From Bauldia sp. (GTDB lineage: Bacteria > Pseudomonadota > Alphaproteobacteria > Rhizobiales > Kaistiaceae), in contig JAGRKZ010000127.1 of assembly GCA_020442065.1 (NCBI GenBank), positions 1-42,510 on the forward strand: a DNA stretch of 42,510 nt. Reading direction: 5' to 3'. The first letter of the stretch is position 1, and each line of letters begins with the position of its first letter. Position numbers and translations under genes: made by a program. A model generated the notes under the pieces. The model was not told where the DNA came from. It did no database searches and worked only from the letters and a program-made list of their open reading frames with translations. This document shows, in pieces, positions 14,782 through 23,575 of the stretch.

Positions 14782-16030
14782 GACGGACATCGTGAAGGTC
14801 GTCGGGCGGCGGGTGTGGGACTCGCGCGGCCGGCCGACGGTCGAGGCGGAGGTGACGCTCGCGGGCGGCGCGGCGGGCCGGGCGATCGCGCCGGCCGGCG
14901 CCTCCACCGGATCGGGCGAGGCTGTGGACCGTCGTGATGGCGGTGTGGCCTTCGGTGGCTACGACGTGACGGGTGCCGTCGACGCCGTCAGTGGCGAGAT
15001 CGCCGGAGCTCTCGCCGGACTTGATTCGATGGATCAGGAAACCGTCGACAACGTCCTGATCCGACTCGATGGAACCGGCAACAAGTCGCGTCTTGGCGGC
15101 AACGCCATGATCGCCACCTCGCTCGCCGTCGCCCACGCCGCGGCGGCCGGCAAGCGGGTGCCGCTGTGGCGGCATCTGGCCGGCGACGGCGCCGTCGGGA
15201 CGATGCCGCGGCCTGAGATCCAGCTCTTCGGCGGCGGCGCCCACGCCGGCCGGCGGGTCGACGTCCAGGACTTCATGATCGTCGCGACCGGCGCCAGGAC
15301 CTTCGCCGGGGCGCTCGACATGACCGCCGAGGTCTACCGGGCGGCCGGCAAGTTGCTCGCCGCGCGAGGGAAGCTTGCCGGCGTCGCCGACGAGGGCGGC
15401 TACTGGCCCGTCTTCGACACCAACGAGGAGGCATTGGGCCTTGCCGTCGCGGCGATCGAGGCGGCCGGCTACGCCCCCGGCGACGAGGTCGCCATCTCGC
15501 TCGACATCGCCGCCTCCGATTTTGGCAAGGGCGGACGCTACCGGCTCGCCCGCGAGGATCGCGAGCTCGACACCGGCGCGATGATCGACATGCTGCTCGG
15601 CTGGCTCGACCGTTACCCGATCCGCTGGATCGAAGACCCGCTCGCCGAAGACGACGAGCCCGGCCTGATCGCCTTCACCGCCGCGGCAAAAGGGGTGGCG
15701 GTGGTTGGCGACGACTACCTCGTCACCAATGCGGCCCGTGTCCGCCACGCGGCCGAGGTCGGGTCGGTGAACACCGCGCTGATCAAGCCGAACCAGGCGG
15801 GGACGCTGACCGAGACCAGGTCCGCCTTCGACGCCGCCCGCGCCGCCGGCTTCCGCACCATCGTCTCCGCCCGCTCCGGCGAGACCGAGGACGTCTCGGT
15901 CGCCCACCTTGCGGTCGGCTGGGGCGCCGAGATGCTGAAGGTCGGCTCCTTCACCCGCTCCGAGCGCATGGCCAAGTGGAACGAGGGCCTTCGCATCGCG
16001 GAGGCGCTGGGCGACCCGCCACTGGCCTGA
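14774..16030 (+). CDS. Divergent enolase homologue with altered active site
   Basis: A 418-residue enolase-superfamily protein of normal enolase length. Conserved: GASTG loop (42-46), GGGAHAG (His157), DEGG (Glu207), SLDIAASDF (Asp244), IEDPLAEDD (Glu287), VGDDYLVTN (Asp313), Lys338 in LIKPNQAGT, and Lys389. Altered: the usual QEFM is QDFM (Asp166), and VSHRSGETED is VSARSGETED (Ala366 in place of the conserved His, yeast 373). Metal ligands and the catalytic Lys/Glu pair are thus kept, but phosphate-side contacts are not. It is probably not the glycolytic enolase but a paralogue acting on a related substrate. It starts at TTG 14774 with GGGGAG upstream, overlapping the phosphotransferase stop. 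Confidence 0.8.
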   Translation: MAETDIVKVVGRRVWDSRGRPTVEAEVTLAGGAAGRAIAPAGASTGSGEAVDRRDGGVAFGGYDVTGAVDAVSGEIAGALAGLDSMDQETVDNVLIRLDGTGNKSRLGGNAMIATSLAVAHAAAAGKRVPLWRHLAGDGAVGTMPRPEIQLFGGGAHAGRRVDVQDFMIVATGARTFAGALDMTAEVYRAAGKLLAARGKLAGVADEGGYWPVFDTNEEALGLAVAAIEAAGYAPGDEVAISLDIAASDFGKGGRYRLAREDRELDTGAMIDMLLGWLDRYPIRWIEDPLAEDDEPGLIAFTAAAKGVAVVGDDYLVTNAARVRHAAEVGSVNTALIKPNQAGTLTETRSAFDAARAAGFRTIVSARSGETEDVSVAHLAVGWGAEMLKVGSFTRSERMAKWNEGLRIAEALGDPPLA

Positions 16031-16031
16031 G
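15923..16031 (+). repeat. Direct repeat copy A (3' end of enolase-like gene)
   Basis: This 109-bp stretch, the last codons and stop of the enolase-like gene, recurs at 18551-18659 in the same orientation with seven mismatches. All seven fall at third codon positions, and six are synonymous (the other changes Glu to Asp). The intervening segment holds the BTAD regulator and a small ORF. Confidence 0.9.
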
Positions 16032-16047
16032 GCGCGGACTGACACGG

Positions 16048-18129
16048 CTATTCCGGAATGCCTGCCTCGCGCATCGAGCTGGTCCAGATCGCCATGGCTT
16101 GCGGATCGCGGAGCGGTTCCATCGCGGCGAACTGGCTGACCGTGAACGCAGGCGCCAGATCGATGGACCTCTGCGCGCATCGTCGCGCTTCCGGGAGGTT
16201 GCCGAGCTGGACGTGGCACACCGCCAGCCATGCGAAGTAATAGAACGACGGATCAGGCGCCGCGTTCAGAACCTCGATCGCGGCCTCGTATCGACCGGCG
16301 CCGATGAGCGCGAGCCCGAGATAGTCGCCGAACGCATTGGGGTTGAGCGGATTGAGTCGCATCGCGCGCTGGATTAGCGGAATCGCCTCCTCGGCGCGTC
16401 CGAGGTCGGTGAGGACGAGGCCGAGCTTGGCGCTGAGCTCCGGGTCATTGGGGTTGAGCGCCACAGACCGCTCGCAGTGCTTCAGCGCAAGATCGAACTC
16501 CCTTCGATGCAGGCATGTGAGCCCCAGCACCAGATGGCTCCAGGCTTCTTCTTCATCGATGGTGAGCGCCCGCGCGGCAATTTCCGCCGCCATGGCGAGC
16601 GCCGTTCCGGAGCTGTCCCAGAAGAACTCGGAGAGATGCGAGAATGCGAGTTGGGCGTGGGCGATCGCGAACTCGCCGTCGAGCGCAATCGCCGCCTCGA
16701 ACAGACGTCGGGCTTCGAGCTTGTCCTTGCGCTCGTTGCTATGGATCAGCACGCGGCCTCGGAGAAACAGCTCGTAGGATGCAAGCTTGCTGGTGGGGCG
16801 CCGTTTCGCCCGGCGCAGCAACGCGTCCTCCATGTGCCCCACGATCGAAGCGACGATGGCGGCCGACAGCTCGTCAATCAGGGCAAAAACCTGGTCCGCC
16901 GGCCGGTCGTAGCGTTCCACCCACAGCACCGCCTCGCCGGACGCCTCGACCAGCTCTGCGGTAACGCGAATAGAAGCGCCTGCCCTCCGGACACGGCCGT
17001 ACAAGAGAAACCGCACGCCAAGCCGCTGTCCGATGATCCTGGCCGGCGTGGTCCCCTCGCGGAACGCGAAGGACGAGGCCCGGGCGATCACCGACAGGCG
17101 CCGGAACCGCGACAGGTTGCCAATCAGCTCTTCGGCGATCCCTTCGGCGAAAAACTCCTGGGCGGGTTCGTCGCTGTCGAACGGGAGCACGGCGATGGAC
17201 GGACGATCAAACGGCGCAAGGTCACCGGCGATTGAACCGGTGGCGAGCGCCGAGGGCGGACCACCGGGCGTCGGCTCACCGCCGATGATGGAGCGGTGCA
17301 GTTCAATTGTTTCCCGGGACGGTTCGGTCCCAAGCTGCTGGCGGAGCACGGTGCGGCACACCTCGAACTGTTTCGCCGCCAAGCCGTTGTCGCCGTTGCC
17401 CGCGTAGGCGCGCATCAAGGTCCGGTGCGATAACTCGCGGAGATCGTCGAGCGCCACCAACCGGCGCGCCGCTTCGATTCGCTCCGCTCCTGTCTCAAGC
17501 TCAGCGCGCAGTTGGAAGAGATCGATGATCGCCGCGTGGACGCTTGCGCGCTGCACCTCCAGCCAGGGCTCGAACGAGGCGTCGCGCAAGAGTACGTCCT
17601 GGAGCAGCTCTCCCCGACAAGACTCGGCGGCGCGCCGGATGCGAGGGAGGTCACCGCCTGCATCCACCGCGGCATGGACTTCGAGCGCGTCGACCTCAAT
17701 GGCTGGCGAGAGACGCAGCCCGTCCTCGCGGAACTCGAAGACGGCATCAGCCAGGGAGCCCAACTCCTTCCGCAACACCGCGAGCGACTGGCGGAGGCTG
17801 GCGCGCGCCTGATCCTCGCCGCGATCCCCCCAAAGCAGGCCGGCGAGGCTATCGCGCGTCGCCGTTAGATCGACCGACAGAGCGAGAATGGCGAGGAGCG
17901 CCCGGTTCTTGCGGCTATGCACCGCAATCTTGTTGCCCTGGCGGTCGCTCAGGGAGAATGGGCCCAGAAGGCTGAGCCGGATCACATCCCGGCCCGGTGG
18001 CGTCTGTGGGCCGCTTGCCGCTTTGCCGTCGCGATAACCCCTCCCAGTCATGTTCTTTTTTTGCGCTGATTTTACGGGCGCTTTCCCAGTTGATTTGCGG
18101 TCCGTGGCTACCATCCGGCCATTCGACAT
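16048..18129 (-). CDS. BTAD/SARP-type regulator with TolB-like and TPR domains
   Basis: A 693-residue regulator. Residues about 49-140 form an OmpR/SARP-like winged helix (LSLLGPFSLSDRQGNKIAVH, LAGLLWGDRGEDQARASLRQ). About 145-285 is a bacterial transcriptional activator (BTAD) domain. About 308-430 is a TolB-N-like domain as found in adenylate-cyclase-type and CadC-like regulators (PSIAVLPFDSDEPAQEFFAE). About 445-690 is TPR repeats (CERSVALNPNDPELSAKLGL). The start is uncertain: ATG 18129 lies only 8 bp from the start of a divergent ORF and has no ribosome site; ATG 18051, after an AT-rich tract, is an alternative. It is flanked on both sides by enolase tail sequence, so it may have been inserted. 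Target genes are unknown; the neighbouring catabolic genes are candidates. Confidence 0.82.
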   Translation of the reverse strand: MSNGRMVATDRKSTGKAPVKSAQKKNMTGRGYRDGKAASGPQTPPGRDVIRLSLLGPFSLSDRQGNKIAVHSRKNRALLAILALSVDLTATRDSLAGLLWGDRGEDQARASLRQSLAVLRKELGSLADAVFEFREDGLRLSPAIEVDALEVHAAVDAGGDLPRIRRAAESCRGELLQDVLLRDASFEPWLEVQRASVHAAIIDLFQLRAELETGAERIEAARRLVALDDLRELSHRTLMRAYAGNGDNGLAAKQFEVCRTVLRQQLGTEPSRETIELHRSIIGGEPTPGGPPSALATGSIAGDLAPFDRPSIAVLPFDSDEPAQEFFAEGIAEELIGNLSRFRRLSVIARASSFAFREGTTPARIIGQRLGVRFLLYGRVRRAGASIRVTAELVEASGEAVLWVERYDRPADQVFALIDELSAAIVASIVGHMEDALLRRAKRRPTSKLASYELFLRGRVLIHSNERKDKLEARRLFEAAIALDGEFAIAHAQLAFSHLSEFFWDSSGTALAMAAEIAARALTIDEEEAWSHLVLGLTCLHRREFDLALKHCERSVALNPNDPELSAKLGLVLTDLGRAEEAIPLIQRAMRLNPLNPNAFGDYLGLALIGAGRYEAAIEVLNAAPDPSFYYFAWLAVCHVQLGNLPEARRCAQRSIDLAPAFTVSQFAAMEPLRDPQAMAIWTSSMREAGIPE

Positions 18130-18137
18130 GGGGAATT

Positions 18138-18497
18138 ATGCCAATGAGCATACATCATCTCTTACGCCGGTCGCAGCTCGACAGTCCGTCCGAAAGGCTG
18201 GGATCACGGAGGCGGCATAGCCGGGTGCGTGGCGACCAGGGGCAGCCGGTCGGGGCTTCCCGCCAAGGCGCCGCAACCGCGTCGAAGGTGGTCGTTCTCA
18301 GCCCTGCACCTGAATCGAGCCGCACGACATCCTCGATGGTCAGCACGCTCGAGCGATTGGCCGGTCGCCCTGGGGCAGAGTTCATGCCCAAGGGAACGCT
18401 CCGAGCTACCGTCCAGAGGGCGGCCGAGGCGGGTGACGGCGAGGCACGAGCGCTCATGGAGAGTGGAGCGCTGGGCGACGATTCCGTCGAACGATAG
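18138..18497 (+). CDS. Possible small ORF, unknown (119 aa)
   Basis: ORF beginning MPMSIHHLLRRSQLDSPSER with GGGGAA six bases upstream, divergent from the regulator with only 8 bp between start codons. The product is basic at the N-terminus and Ala/Glu-rich at the end, without recognised domains. It has no signal peptide or membrane segment. It could be a real gene carried with the regulator or a chance ORF in non-coding sequence. Confidence 0.33.
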   Translation: MPMSIHHLLRRSQLDSPSERLGSRRRHSRVRGDQGQPVGASRQGAATASKVVVLSPAPESSRTTSSMVSTLERLAGRPGAEFMPKGTLRATVQRAAEAGDGEARALMESGALGDDSVER

Positions 18498-18550
18498 CCG
18501 CGTTCTCACCCTCCGGGAATCTTCCTCACTGGCCAGTCGGACGGATCGAA

Positions 18551-18659
18551 GGCGCCGACATGCTGAAGGTCGGCTCCTTCACCCGCTCCGAGCGCATGGC
18601 CAAGTGGAACGAGGGCCTCCGCATCGCCGAGGCGCTCGGAGACCCGCCGCTGGCGTGAG
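18551..18659 (+). pseudogene. Relic 3' end of a second enolase-like gene (repeat copy B)
   Basis: Encodes, in frame, MLKVGSFTRSERMAKWNEGL and the remaining residues up to stop, identical at protein level to the end of the enolase homologue from Met387 on. The seven DNA differences from copy A are all at codon third positions, so the copy diverged while still under protein-level selection and was reduced to a fragment afterwards. Upstream of 18551 the similarity stops abruptly, and no start codon or further enolase sequence is present. Confidence 0.85.
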
Positions 18660-18759
18660 TCGCCTCCCATATCGGGATGCCTTCCCATCATCCCGCCAGC
18701 TGGACACCTTGTTCGCCGCGTCCTAGAGCTTCGCCGGTTCGCCACGACACGAGGCCCGA

Positions 18760-19743
18760 ATGCCGCGCGTGCTCCTCTCCGGCAAGCTTCACCCCGATGG
18801 ATTGGCTGTGCTTCGGGCGCGAAGCGACCTGACGCTGGTGGAGATGGAGGGCGAAGATCCCGCCGAGTTCGTGGCGAGGCTCCCCGATGCCGACGCGTTG
18901 CTGATCCGCACGGCGCTGCTGCCGCGCGAGGCGCTGGTCAACGCCCGGGGGCTCAAGATCGTCTCCCGCCACGGCGTCGGCTACGACAACGTGCCGGTCG
19001 AGGCGCTGACCGGGATGGGCATACCGCTGGCGGTGGTCGGCGGCATCCATTCGACCACGGTCGCCGAACACGCCATGTTTCTGATCCTCGCCGCGGCCAA
19101 GAGCGCGCTCCGCTACGACCGCGCCGTGCGAAGCGGCGACTGGGTGGGTTCGCGGGCCCGGCTCGAGGCGTTCGAGCTGCTGGGTCGGACCCTGCTCCTC
19201 ATCGGTTTCGGGCGGATCGGACGGGCGCTCGCGGTGCGCGCGGCGGCCTTCGGCATGACGGTGGTCGGCTATGACCCCAACGTCCCGGCGGACGCCATGG
19301 CTGCGGCGGGGGTGACCAGGATCGAGGACTGGCGGGCGGCGTTGCCTGAGATCGACGTGGTCTCGCTCCATGTGCCGCGGCTGCCCGAGACCGAGAACAT
19401 GATCGCCGCCAGCGAGCTCGCGGCGATGAAGCCGTCGGCGATCATCGTCAACACCTCGCGTGGCGGGCTGATCGACGAGGCCGCGCTCGCCGCCGCGCTC
19501 GCGTCGGGGCAGATCGCCGGTGCCGGGATCGACACCTTCGACGAGGAGCCGCCGCGGCCTGGCAACCCGCTCTTCGCGAGTGACCGCGCCATCCTCAGCC
19601 CGCACGTCGCCGGCCTCACCCAGGAGGCGATGGCGCGGCTGAGCGTTGCCGCCGCCGAGAACGTCCTTGCCGGCCTCGACGGCCGGCTCGATCCGGCGCT
19701 GGTCGTCAACGCCGAGGTGCTGGCCGCGCCCGGCCGCGGTTGA
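18760..19743 (+). CDS. D-isomer-specific 2-hydroxyacid dehydrogenase
   Basis: A 327-residue NAD(P)-dependent dehydrogenase reducing or oxidising 2-keto/2-hydroxy acids. The Rossmann motif is LLIGFGRIGRALAVR (from about 147). The catalytic triad is in place: Arg234 (NTSRGGLIDE), Glu263 (DTFDEEP) and His282 (SPHVAG). Substrate-loop sequence SRHGVGYDNVPV (69-80) fits phosphoglycerate- or glyoxylate-reductase-like members, but the exact substrate cannot be read. It starts at ATG 18760 after GAGG. It is first in a same-strand series with two Gfo/Idh/MocA enzymes and an amidase. Confidence 0.9.
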   Translation: MPRVLLSGKLHPDGLAVLRARSDLTLVEMEGEDPAEFVARLPDADALLIRTALLPREALVNARGLKIVSRHGVGYDNVPVEALTGMGIPLAVVGGIHSTTVAEHAMFLILAAAKSALRYDRAVRSGDWVGSRARLEAFELLGRTLLLIGFGRIGRALAVRAAAFGMTVVGYDPNVPADAMAAAGVTRIEDWRAALPEIDVVSLHVPRLPETENMIAASELAAMKPSAIIVNTSRGGLIDEAALAAALASGQIAGAGIDTFDEEPPRPGNPLFASDRAILSPHVAGLTQEAMARLSVAAAENVLAGLDGRLDPALVVNAEVLAAPGRG

Positions 19744-19796
19744 CTCGCGCGGGTTCACCAAACGGAATCAAAGTCCCAGCAAGAGACGGAAACACC

Positions 19797-20921
19797 ATGA
19801 AAAGACTCGGAATTGGGCTGGTCGGGAGCGGCTTCATGGGGCGGAGCCATGCTCACGCCTTCCGCGCGGCGCCGGGCGTGTTCGAGCTGCCGCTGATGCC
19901 GGTGTTCGAGATGCTCGCCGACGTCAACGCCGAGGTCGCGGCGAAGAACGCCGCCGCCCTCGGCTTCGCACGCTCGACCGGCGACTGGAAGGCGCTGGTG
20001 GCGGACCCGGCGGTCGACCTGGTCGACATCACCACCCCCAACACGCTGCACCTGCCCATCGCACTTGCGGCGATCGAGGCCGGCAAGCCGGTCTATTGCG
20101 AGAAGCCGCTCGCCCCCAATGCACTCGACGCCAAGCGCATGGTCGACGCCGCCGAGCGCAAGGGGATCAAGACCGCCGTCGGTTTCAACTACCTCAAGAA
20201 CCCGATGGTCGCCCTCGCCCGCGAGATCGTCGCGAGCGGCGAGATCGGCGAGGTGGTGAGCTTCCGCGGCATCCACGCCGAGGACTATATGACCGATCCC
20301 AAGGCCCCCTGGACGTGGCGTCTCGACAAGGCCGGCGGTCACGGCGTGGTCGCCGATCTCGGCAGTCACATCATCTCGATCGCCCGCGCCATCGTCGGGC
20401 CGATCGAGTCCCTCGTCGGCCAGATCGAGACCGTGACGAAGGAGCGGCCGCTGCCGGGCTCGGCCGAGACGCGCAAGGTCGAGGTCGACGACGAGGCCCG
20501 CGCGCTCGTCCGCTTCGCCAGCGGCGCGACCGGGTCGCTCGAGGCGAGCTGGGTCAAGGCGGGCCGGAAGATGACGCTCGCCTTCGAGATCACCGGCTCG
20601 AAAGGGACGGTCGAGGTCGATCACGAGCGCTTCAACGAGCTGAGGCTTTACACCGTCGGCGCGGCGAGGGGCCGGGAGGGCTTCAAGACCATCCTCGCCG
20701 GGCCCGACCATCAGTTCTACAAGGAGTTCTGCCCGGCGCCGGGCCATCAACTCGGCTTCAACGACATCAAGACCATCGAGGTCATGGCGCTCTTGAAGTC
20801 CCTCGCCGGAGGGCCGAAGTTCATGCCCGACTTCCGCGAGGCGTGGGAGATCCAGCGTGTGGTCGACGCGATCGTGGTCTCGGCCAACGAGAAGCGCTGG
20901 GTCGAGGTGACGGAAATCTGA
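19797..20921 (+). CDS. Gfo/Idh/MocA-family oxidoreductase
   Basis: A 374-residue NAD(P)-dependent sugar or cyclitol dehydrogenase. N-terminal Rossmann GIGLVGSGFMGRSHAHAF; catalytic Lys103 in YCEKPLAPN; GVVADLGSHIISIARAIVG carries the conserved Asp/His pair of the family. IolG-type inositol dehydrogenases belong here, and iolD/iolE 9 kb away make a cyclitol substrate plausible, but the family is too broad to assign it by reading. ATG 19797 is preferred over 19740. The gene follows the hydroxyacid dehydrogenase by 53 bp. Confidence 0.88.
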   Translation: MKRLGIGLVGSGFMGRSHAHAFRAAPGVFELPLMPVFEMLADVNAEVAAKNAAALGFARSTGDWKALVADPAVDLVDITTPNTLHLPIALAAIEAGKPVYCEKPLAPNALDAKRMVDAAERKGIKTAVGFNYLKNPMVALAREIVASGEIGEVVSFRGIHAEDYMTDPKAPWTWRLDKAGGHGVVADLGSHIISIARAIVGPIESLVGQIETVTKERPLPGSAETRKVEVDDEARALVRFASGATGSLEASWVKAGRKMTLAFEITGSKGTVEVDHERFNELRLYTVGAARGREGFKTILAGPDHQFYKEFCPAPGHQLGFNDIKTIEVMALLKSLAGGPKFMPDFREAWEIQRVVDAIVVSANEKRWVEVTEI

Positions 20922-20981
20922 GGCCGGCGGACCGGCGCGCGGCCTGGCGCGGCGCACCCCGATGCCGGCATGGGGGGAACC

Positions 20982-22361
20982 ATGGACGACGTGATCTTTG
21001 CGCCGGCTCACCGTATCGCGGCGGCGATCCGCGGCAGGACGACAAGTGCGGTCGAAGTGCTCGAGGCGCATCTCGCGCAGATCGAGCGCCATAACCCCTC
21101 GCTCAACGCCATTGTCACTCTCGACGCCGAGGGGGCGCGGGCTCGCGCCCACGCGGCGGACGAGGCCGTCGACCGTGGCCGCCCGTGGGGGCCGCTGCAC
21201 GGCGTGCCGGTCGTCCTCAAGGACGGCCACGAGACCGGCGGCATGCGGACCGTGGTCGGCATGGAAGACCATGCCGATCACGTTCCCGCGGCGGACGGTG
21301 CGGTCGCGGCACGGCTCAAGGCCGCCGGCGCCATCATCCTCGGCAAGACCAACGTGCCGCCCCGCCTTCGCGGCGTGCAGTCGGACAACCCGGTGTTCGG
21401 CCGCACCAACAACCCCTGGGCGCTCGATCGCACGCCGGGCGGATCGAGCGGCGGCGCCGCGGCGGCGGTCGCGGCCGGCCTCGCGCCGCTCGACATCGGT
21501 TCCGACCTCGGCGGCTCCATCCGCTTTCCCGCCCATCTTTGCGGCGTCTACGGCTTCAAGCCGACCGAGCGCGCGGTGTCGCTTGCCGGCCATCTCGCCG
21601 ACCCGCCGGGGATGACCCGCAACTTCCGCATCATGTTCAGCCATGGCCCCTTGGCGCGCGACGTCGACGACCTGGCCTTCGCGCTCCGCATCATCGCCGG
21701 CCCTGACGGCCGGGACTTCGAGGTGCCGGGGATGCCGCTGCCGGAGCCGGCGCCGGTGCGCCTGAAGGATCTGCGCGTGGCCTTCGCGCCCAGCTTCCCG
21801 GATGCGCCGGTCGCGGCCTCGATCGCGGCGGAGGTCGAGCGCTTCGCCGCGGCGCTCGTGGGCGAGGTGGGGCGGGTTGCACCGGCTCTGCCGGAGTTCG
21901 ACTTCGCCGCCGCCCGAACGCTCTTCTCGGAGCTCACCGACGGGCTCTCCTTCGCGATCTATCCGCCGAAGGATGGCGTCCCACCACTCAGCCTTCACGG
22001 CTTCCTCGATCTGCTCGACCGCCGCGACGCCGCCATCGCCGCCTGGGAGCGCTTCTTCGAGGAGTGGGACGTGTTGCTCTGTCCGCCGGCGATGCGTACG
22101 GCCTTCCCCCACTGCCCGGTCGGCACGCCGCTGCCGGTCGACGGCGTCGAGCAGCCGTACTGGAGTCTCCTCGACTATACCTGTCCCTTCAACCTGACCG
22201 GCGCCCCGGCGGGCGTGATGCCGGTCGGCTTCGACGGCGACGGGCTGCCGATCGGCCTCCAGGTGGCGGGCCGCCGCTGGGACGATTTCCGCGTTCTCGC
22301 GATCATGAAGCTGCTCGCCGAGCGGACCCCCGGCTTCGTCCGGCCGCCTGGATTCGGGTGA
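20982..22361 (+). CDS. Amidase-signature enzyme
   Basis: A 459-residue amidase-signature hydrolase with the Ser-cisSer-Lys triad: Lys80 in PVVLKDGHETGG, cis-Ser in TPGGSSGGAA (residues 155-156) and nucleophile Ser179 in SDLGGSIRFPA. The C-terminal part has FNLTGAPAGVMPVGF. It hydrolyses an amide or releases ammonia from a small molecule; no Asn/Gln-tRNA specificity elements are evident. The ATG at 20982 follows GGGGGGA. Its place between two Gfo/Idh/MocA genes suggests the catabolised compound carries an amide, such as an N-acyl sugar or cyclitol, but this is only contextual. Confidence 0.87.
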   Translation: MDDVIFAPAHRIAAAIRGRTTSAVEVLEAHLAQIERHNPSLNAIVTLDAEGARARAHAADEAVDRGRPWGPLHGVPVVLKDGHETGGMRTVVGMEDHADHVPAADGAVAARLKAAGAIILGKTNVPPRLRGVQSDNPVFGRTNNPWALDRTPGGSSGGAAAAVAAGLAPLDIGSDLGGSIRFPAHLCGVYGFKPTERAVSLAGHLADPPGMTRNFRIMFSHGPLARDVDDLAFALRIIAGPDGRDFEVPGMPLPEPAPVRLKDLRVAFAPSFPDAPVAASIAAEVERFAAALVGEVGRVAPALPEFDFAAARTLFSELTDGLSFAIYPPKDGVPPLSLHGFLDLLDRRDAAIAAWERFFEEWDVLLCPPAMRTAFPHCPVGTPLPVDGVEQPYWSLLDYTCPFNLTGAPAGVMPVGFDGDGLPIGLQVAGRRWDDFRVLAIMKLLAERTPGFVRPPGFG

Positions 22362-22381
22362 GAAAAGAGGAGAGGGAGGCC

Positions 22382-23566
22382 ATGTACAGCACCATCCGCG
22401 AACTCGGACGCCGGCTCCGGCTCGGCGTGGTCGGCGGCGGGGCGAAGTCGTTCATCGGGCCGGTTCATCGCGCCGCGGCGCGGATGGACGACAACTACGA
22501 GGTCGTCGCCTCGGTGCTGTCCTCGAACCCTGACCGGGCCCGCGCCGAGGGGGTCGCGATCGGCATCGCCGGAGATCGCGCCTACGGCTCGCTCGCCGAG
22601 ATGATCGCGGCCGAGAAGGCGCGCCCCGATGGCATGGACGTCGTCGCGATCATGTCGCCGAACGACAGCCATTACGCCTATTCGGTGATGGCGATCGACG
22701 CCGGTTACGATGTGATCTGCGACAAGCCGCTCGCCGTCCGCCTCGAGGACGGGGTGGACCTGGTGCGGCGCGTCCGGCTCGCCGGCGTCGTCTTCTGCCA
22801 GACCTTCAACTACACCGGCTACCCGCTCCTCCGGCAGGCGATGGCGATGGTCCGCGACGGCGACATCGGCGCCGTGCGGATGGTCCAGGCCGAGTATGTG
22901 CAGGGCTACAACTACGCGCTCCGCGAGGACGAGAAGGACGGCGAGGGCCAGAACTGGCACTTCGACCCGGAGAAGGTGGGGCAGTCGCTCGTCCTCGGCG
23001 ACATCGGCAGCCACGCCCATCACCTCGTCCGCTACGTCACCGGCCAGAACGTCGCCCGGCTCGTCGCCGACGTCACCACCACCGTGCCCGGGCGGGCGCC
23101 GCTCGCCCACGATCACGCCGGCGTCCTCTTCCGCCTCGACAACGGCGCCCCCGGCACGATGTGGGTGACCCAGGCCGGAGCCGGCGCGGTCCATGGCCTC
23201 TATATCCGGGTCTTCGGCGAGACCGGTGGCCTCGAATGGGTCCAGGAGACGCCGAACCAGCTCTTCCAGTCGCGCCCCGATGCGCCGGCGCTGGTCTATG
23301 AGCGCGGCGGTCCCGGCCTCAAGCCCGAGGCGCGGCGGGCCGAGCGCATCGCCATCGGCCACCCGGAGGGATACCAGGAGGCCTTCGCCGTTCTCTATGC
23401 CGATGCGGCCGAAGCGATCGTGGCGCGGAAGCTCGGCAAGCAGCCTGACCGCCTCGCGCTCGATTTCCCCACCGCGATCGACGGTGCCCATACGCTGAAG
23501 TTCATCGCCGCGGCGGTGGAATCGGCGCGAGCCGGCGGCTGGGTCGACTGCCGGCTCGCGCTCTAG
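22382..23566 (+). CDS. Gfo/Idh/MocA-family oxidoreductase
   Basis: A 394-residue second member of the family, of the longer (~390 residue) type. Rossmann motif LRLGVVGGGAKSFIGPVHRA; catalytic Lys115 in VICDKPLAVR; GDIGSHAHHLVRYVTG carries the conserved Asp/His region. Its sequence is far from that of the 19797 gene, so the two are not recent duplicates and probably act on different intermediates. A strong ribosome site (GAGGAGAGGGAGG) precedes ATG 22382, 20 bp after the amidase stop. It ends 10 bp from the convergent RTX gene. Confidence 0.88.
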   Translation: MYSTIRELGRRLRLGVVGGGAKSFIGPVHRAAARMDDNYEVVASVLSSNPDRARAEGVAIGIAGDRAYGSLAEMIAAEKARPDGMDVVAIMSPNDSHYAYSVMAIDAGYDVICDKPLAVRLEDGVDLVRRVRLAGVVFCQTFNYTGYPLLRQAMAMVRDGDIGAVRMVQAEYVQGYNYALREDEKDGEGQNWHFDPEKVGQSLVLGDIGSHAHHLVRYVTGQNVARLVADVTTTVPGRAPLAHDHAGVLFRLDNGAPGTMWVTQAGAGAVHGLYIRVFGETGGLEWVQETPNQLFQSRPDAPALVYERGGPGLKPEARRAERIAIGHPEGYQEAFAVLYADAAEAIVARKLGKQPDRLALDFPTAIDGAHTLKFIAAAVESARAGGWVDCRLAL

Positions 23567-23575
23567 CCGGCGAGC

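Noticed and set aside
15923..18659. The 109-bp direct repeat considered as attachment sites of an integrative element
   Set aside because: No integrase or recombinase lies between the copies, and the differences fall only at codon third positions, pointing to two protein-coding copies rather than a recombination target.
19755..22112. A 785-codon minus-strand frame opposite the first Gfo/Idh gene and the amidase gene
   Set aside because: It is a shadow of two well-supported plus-strand enzymes; no domain was recognised in it.
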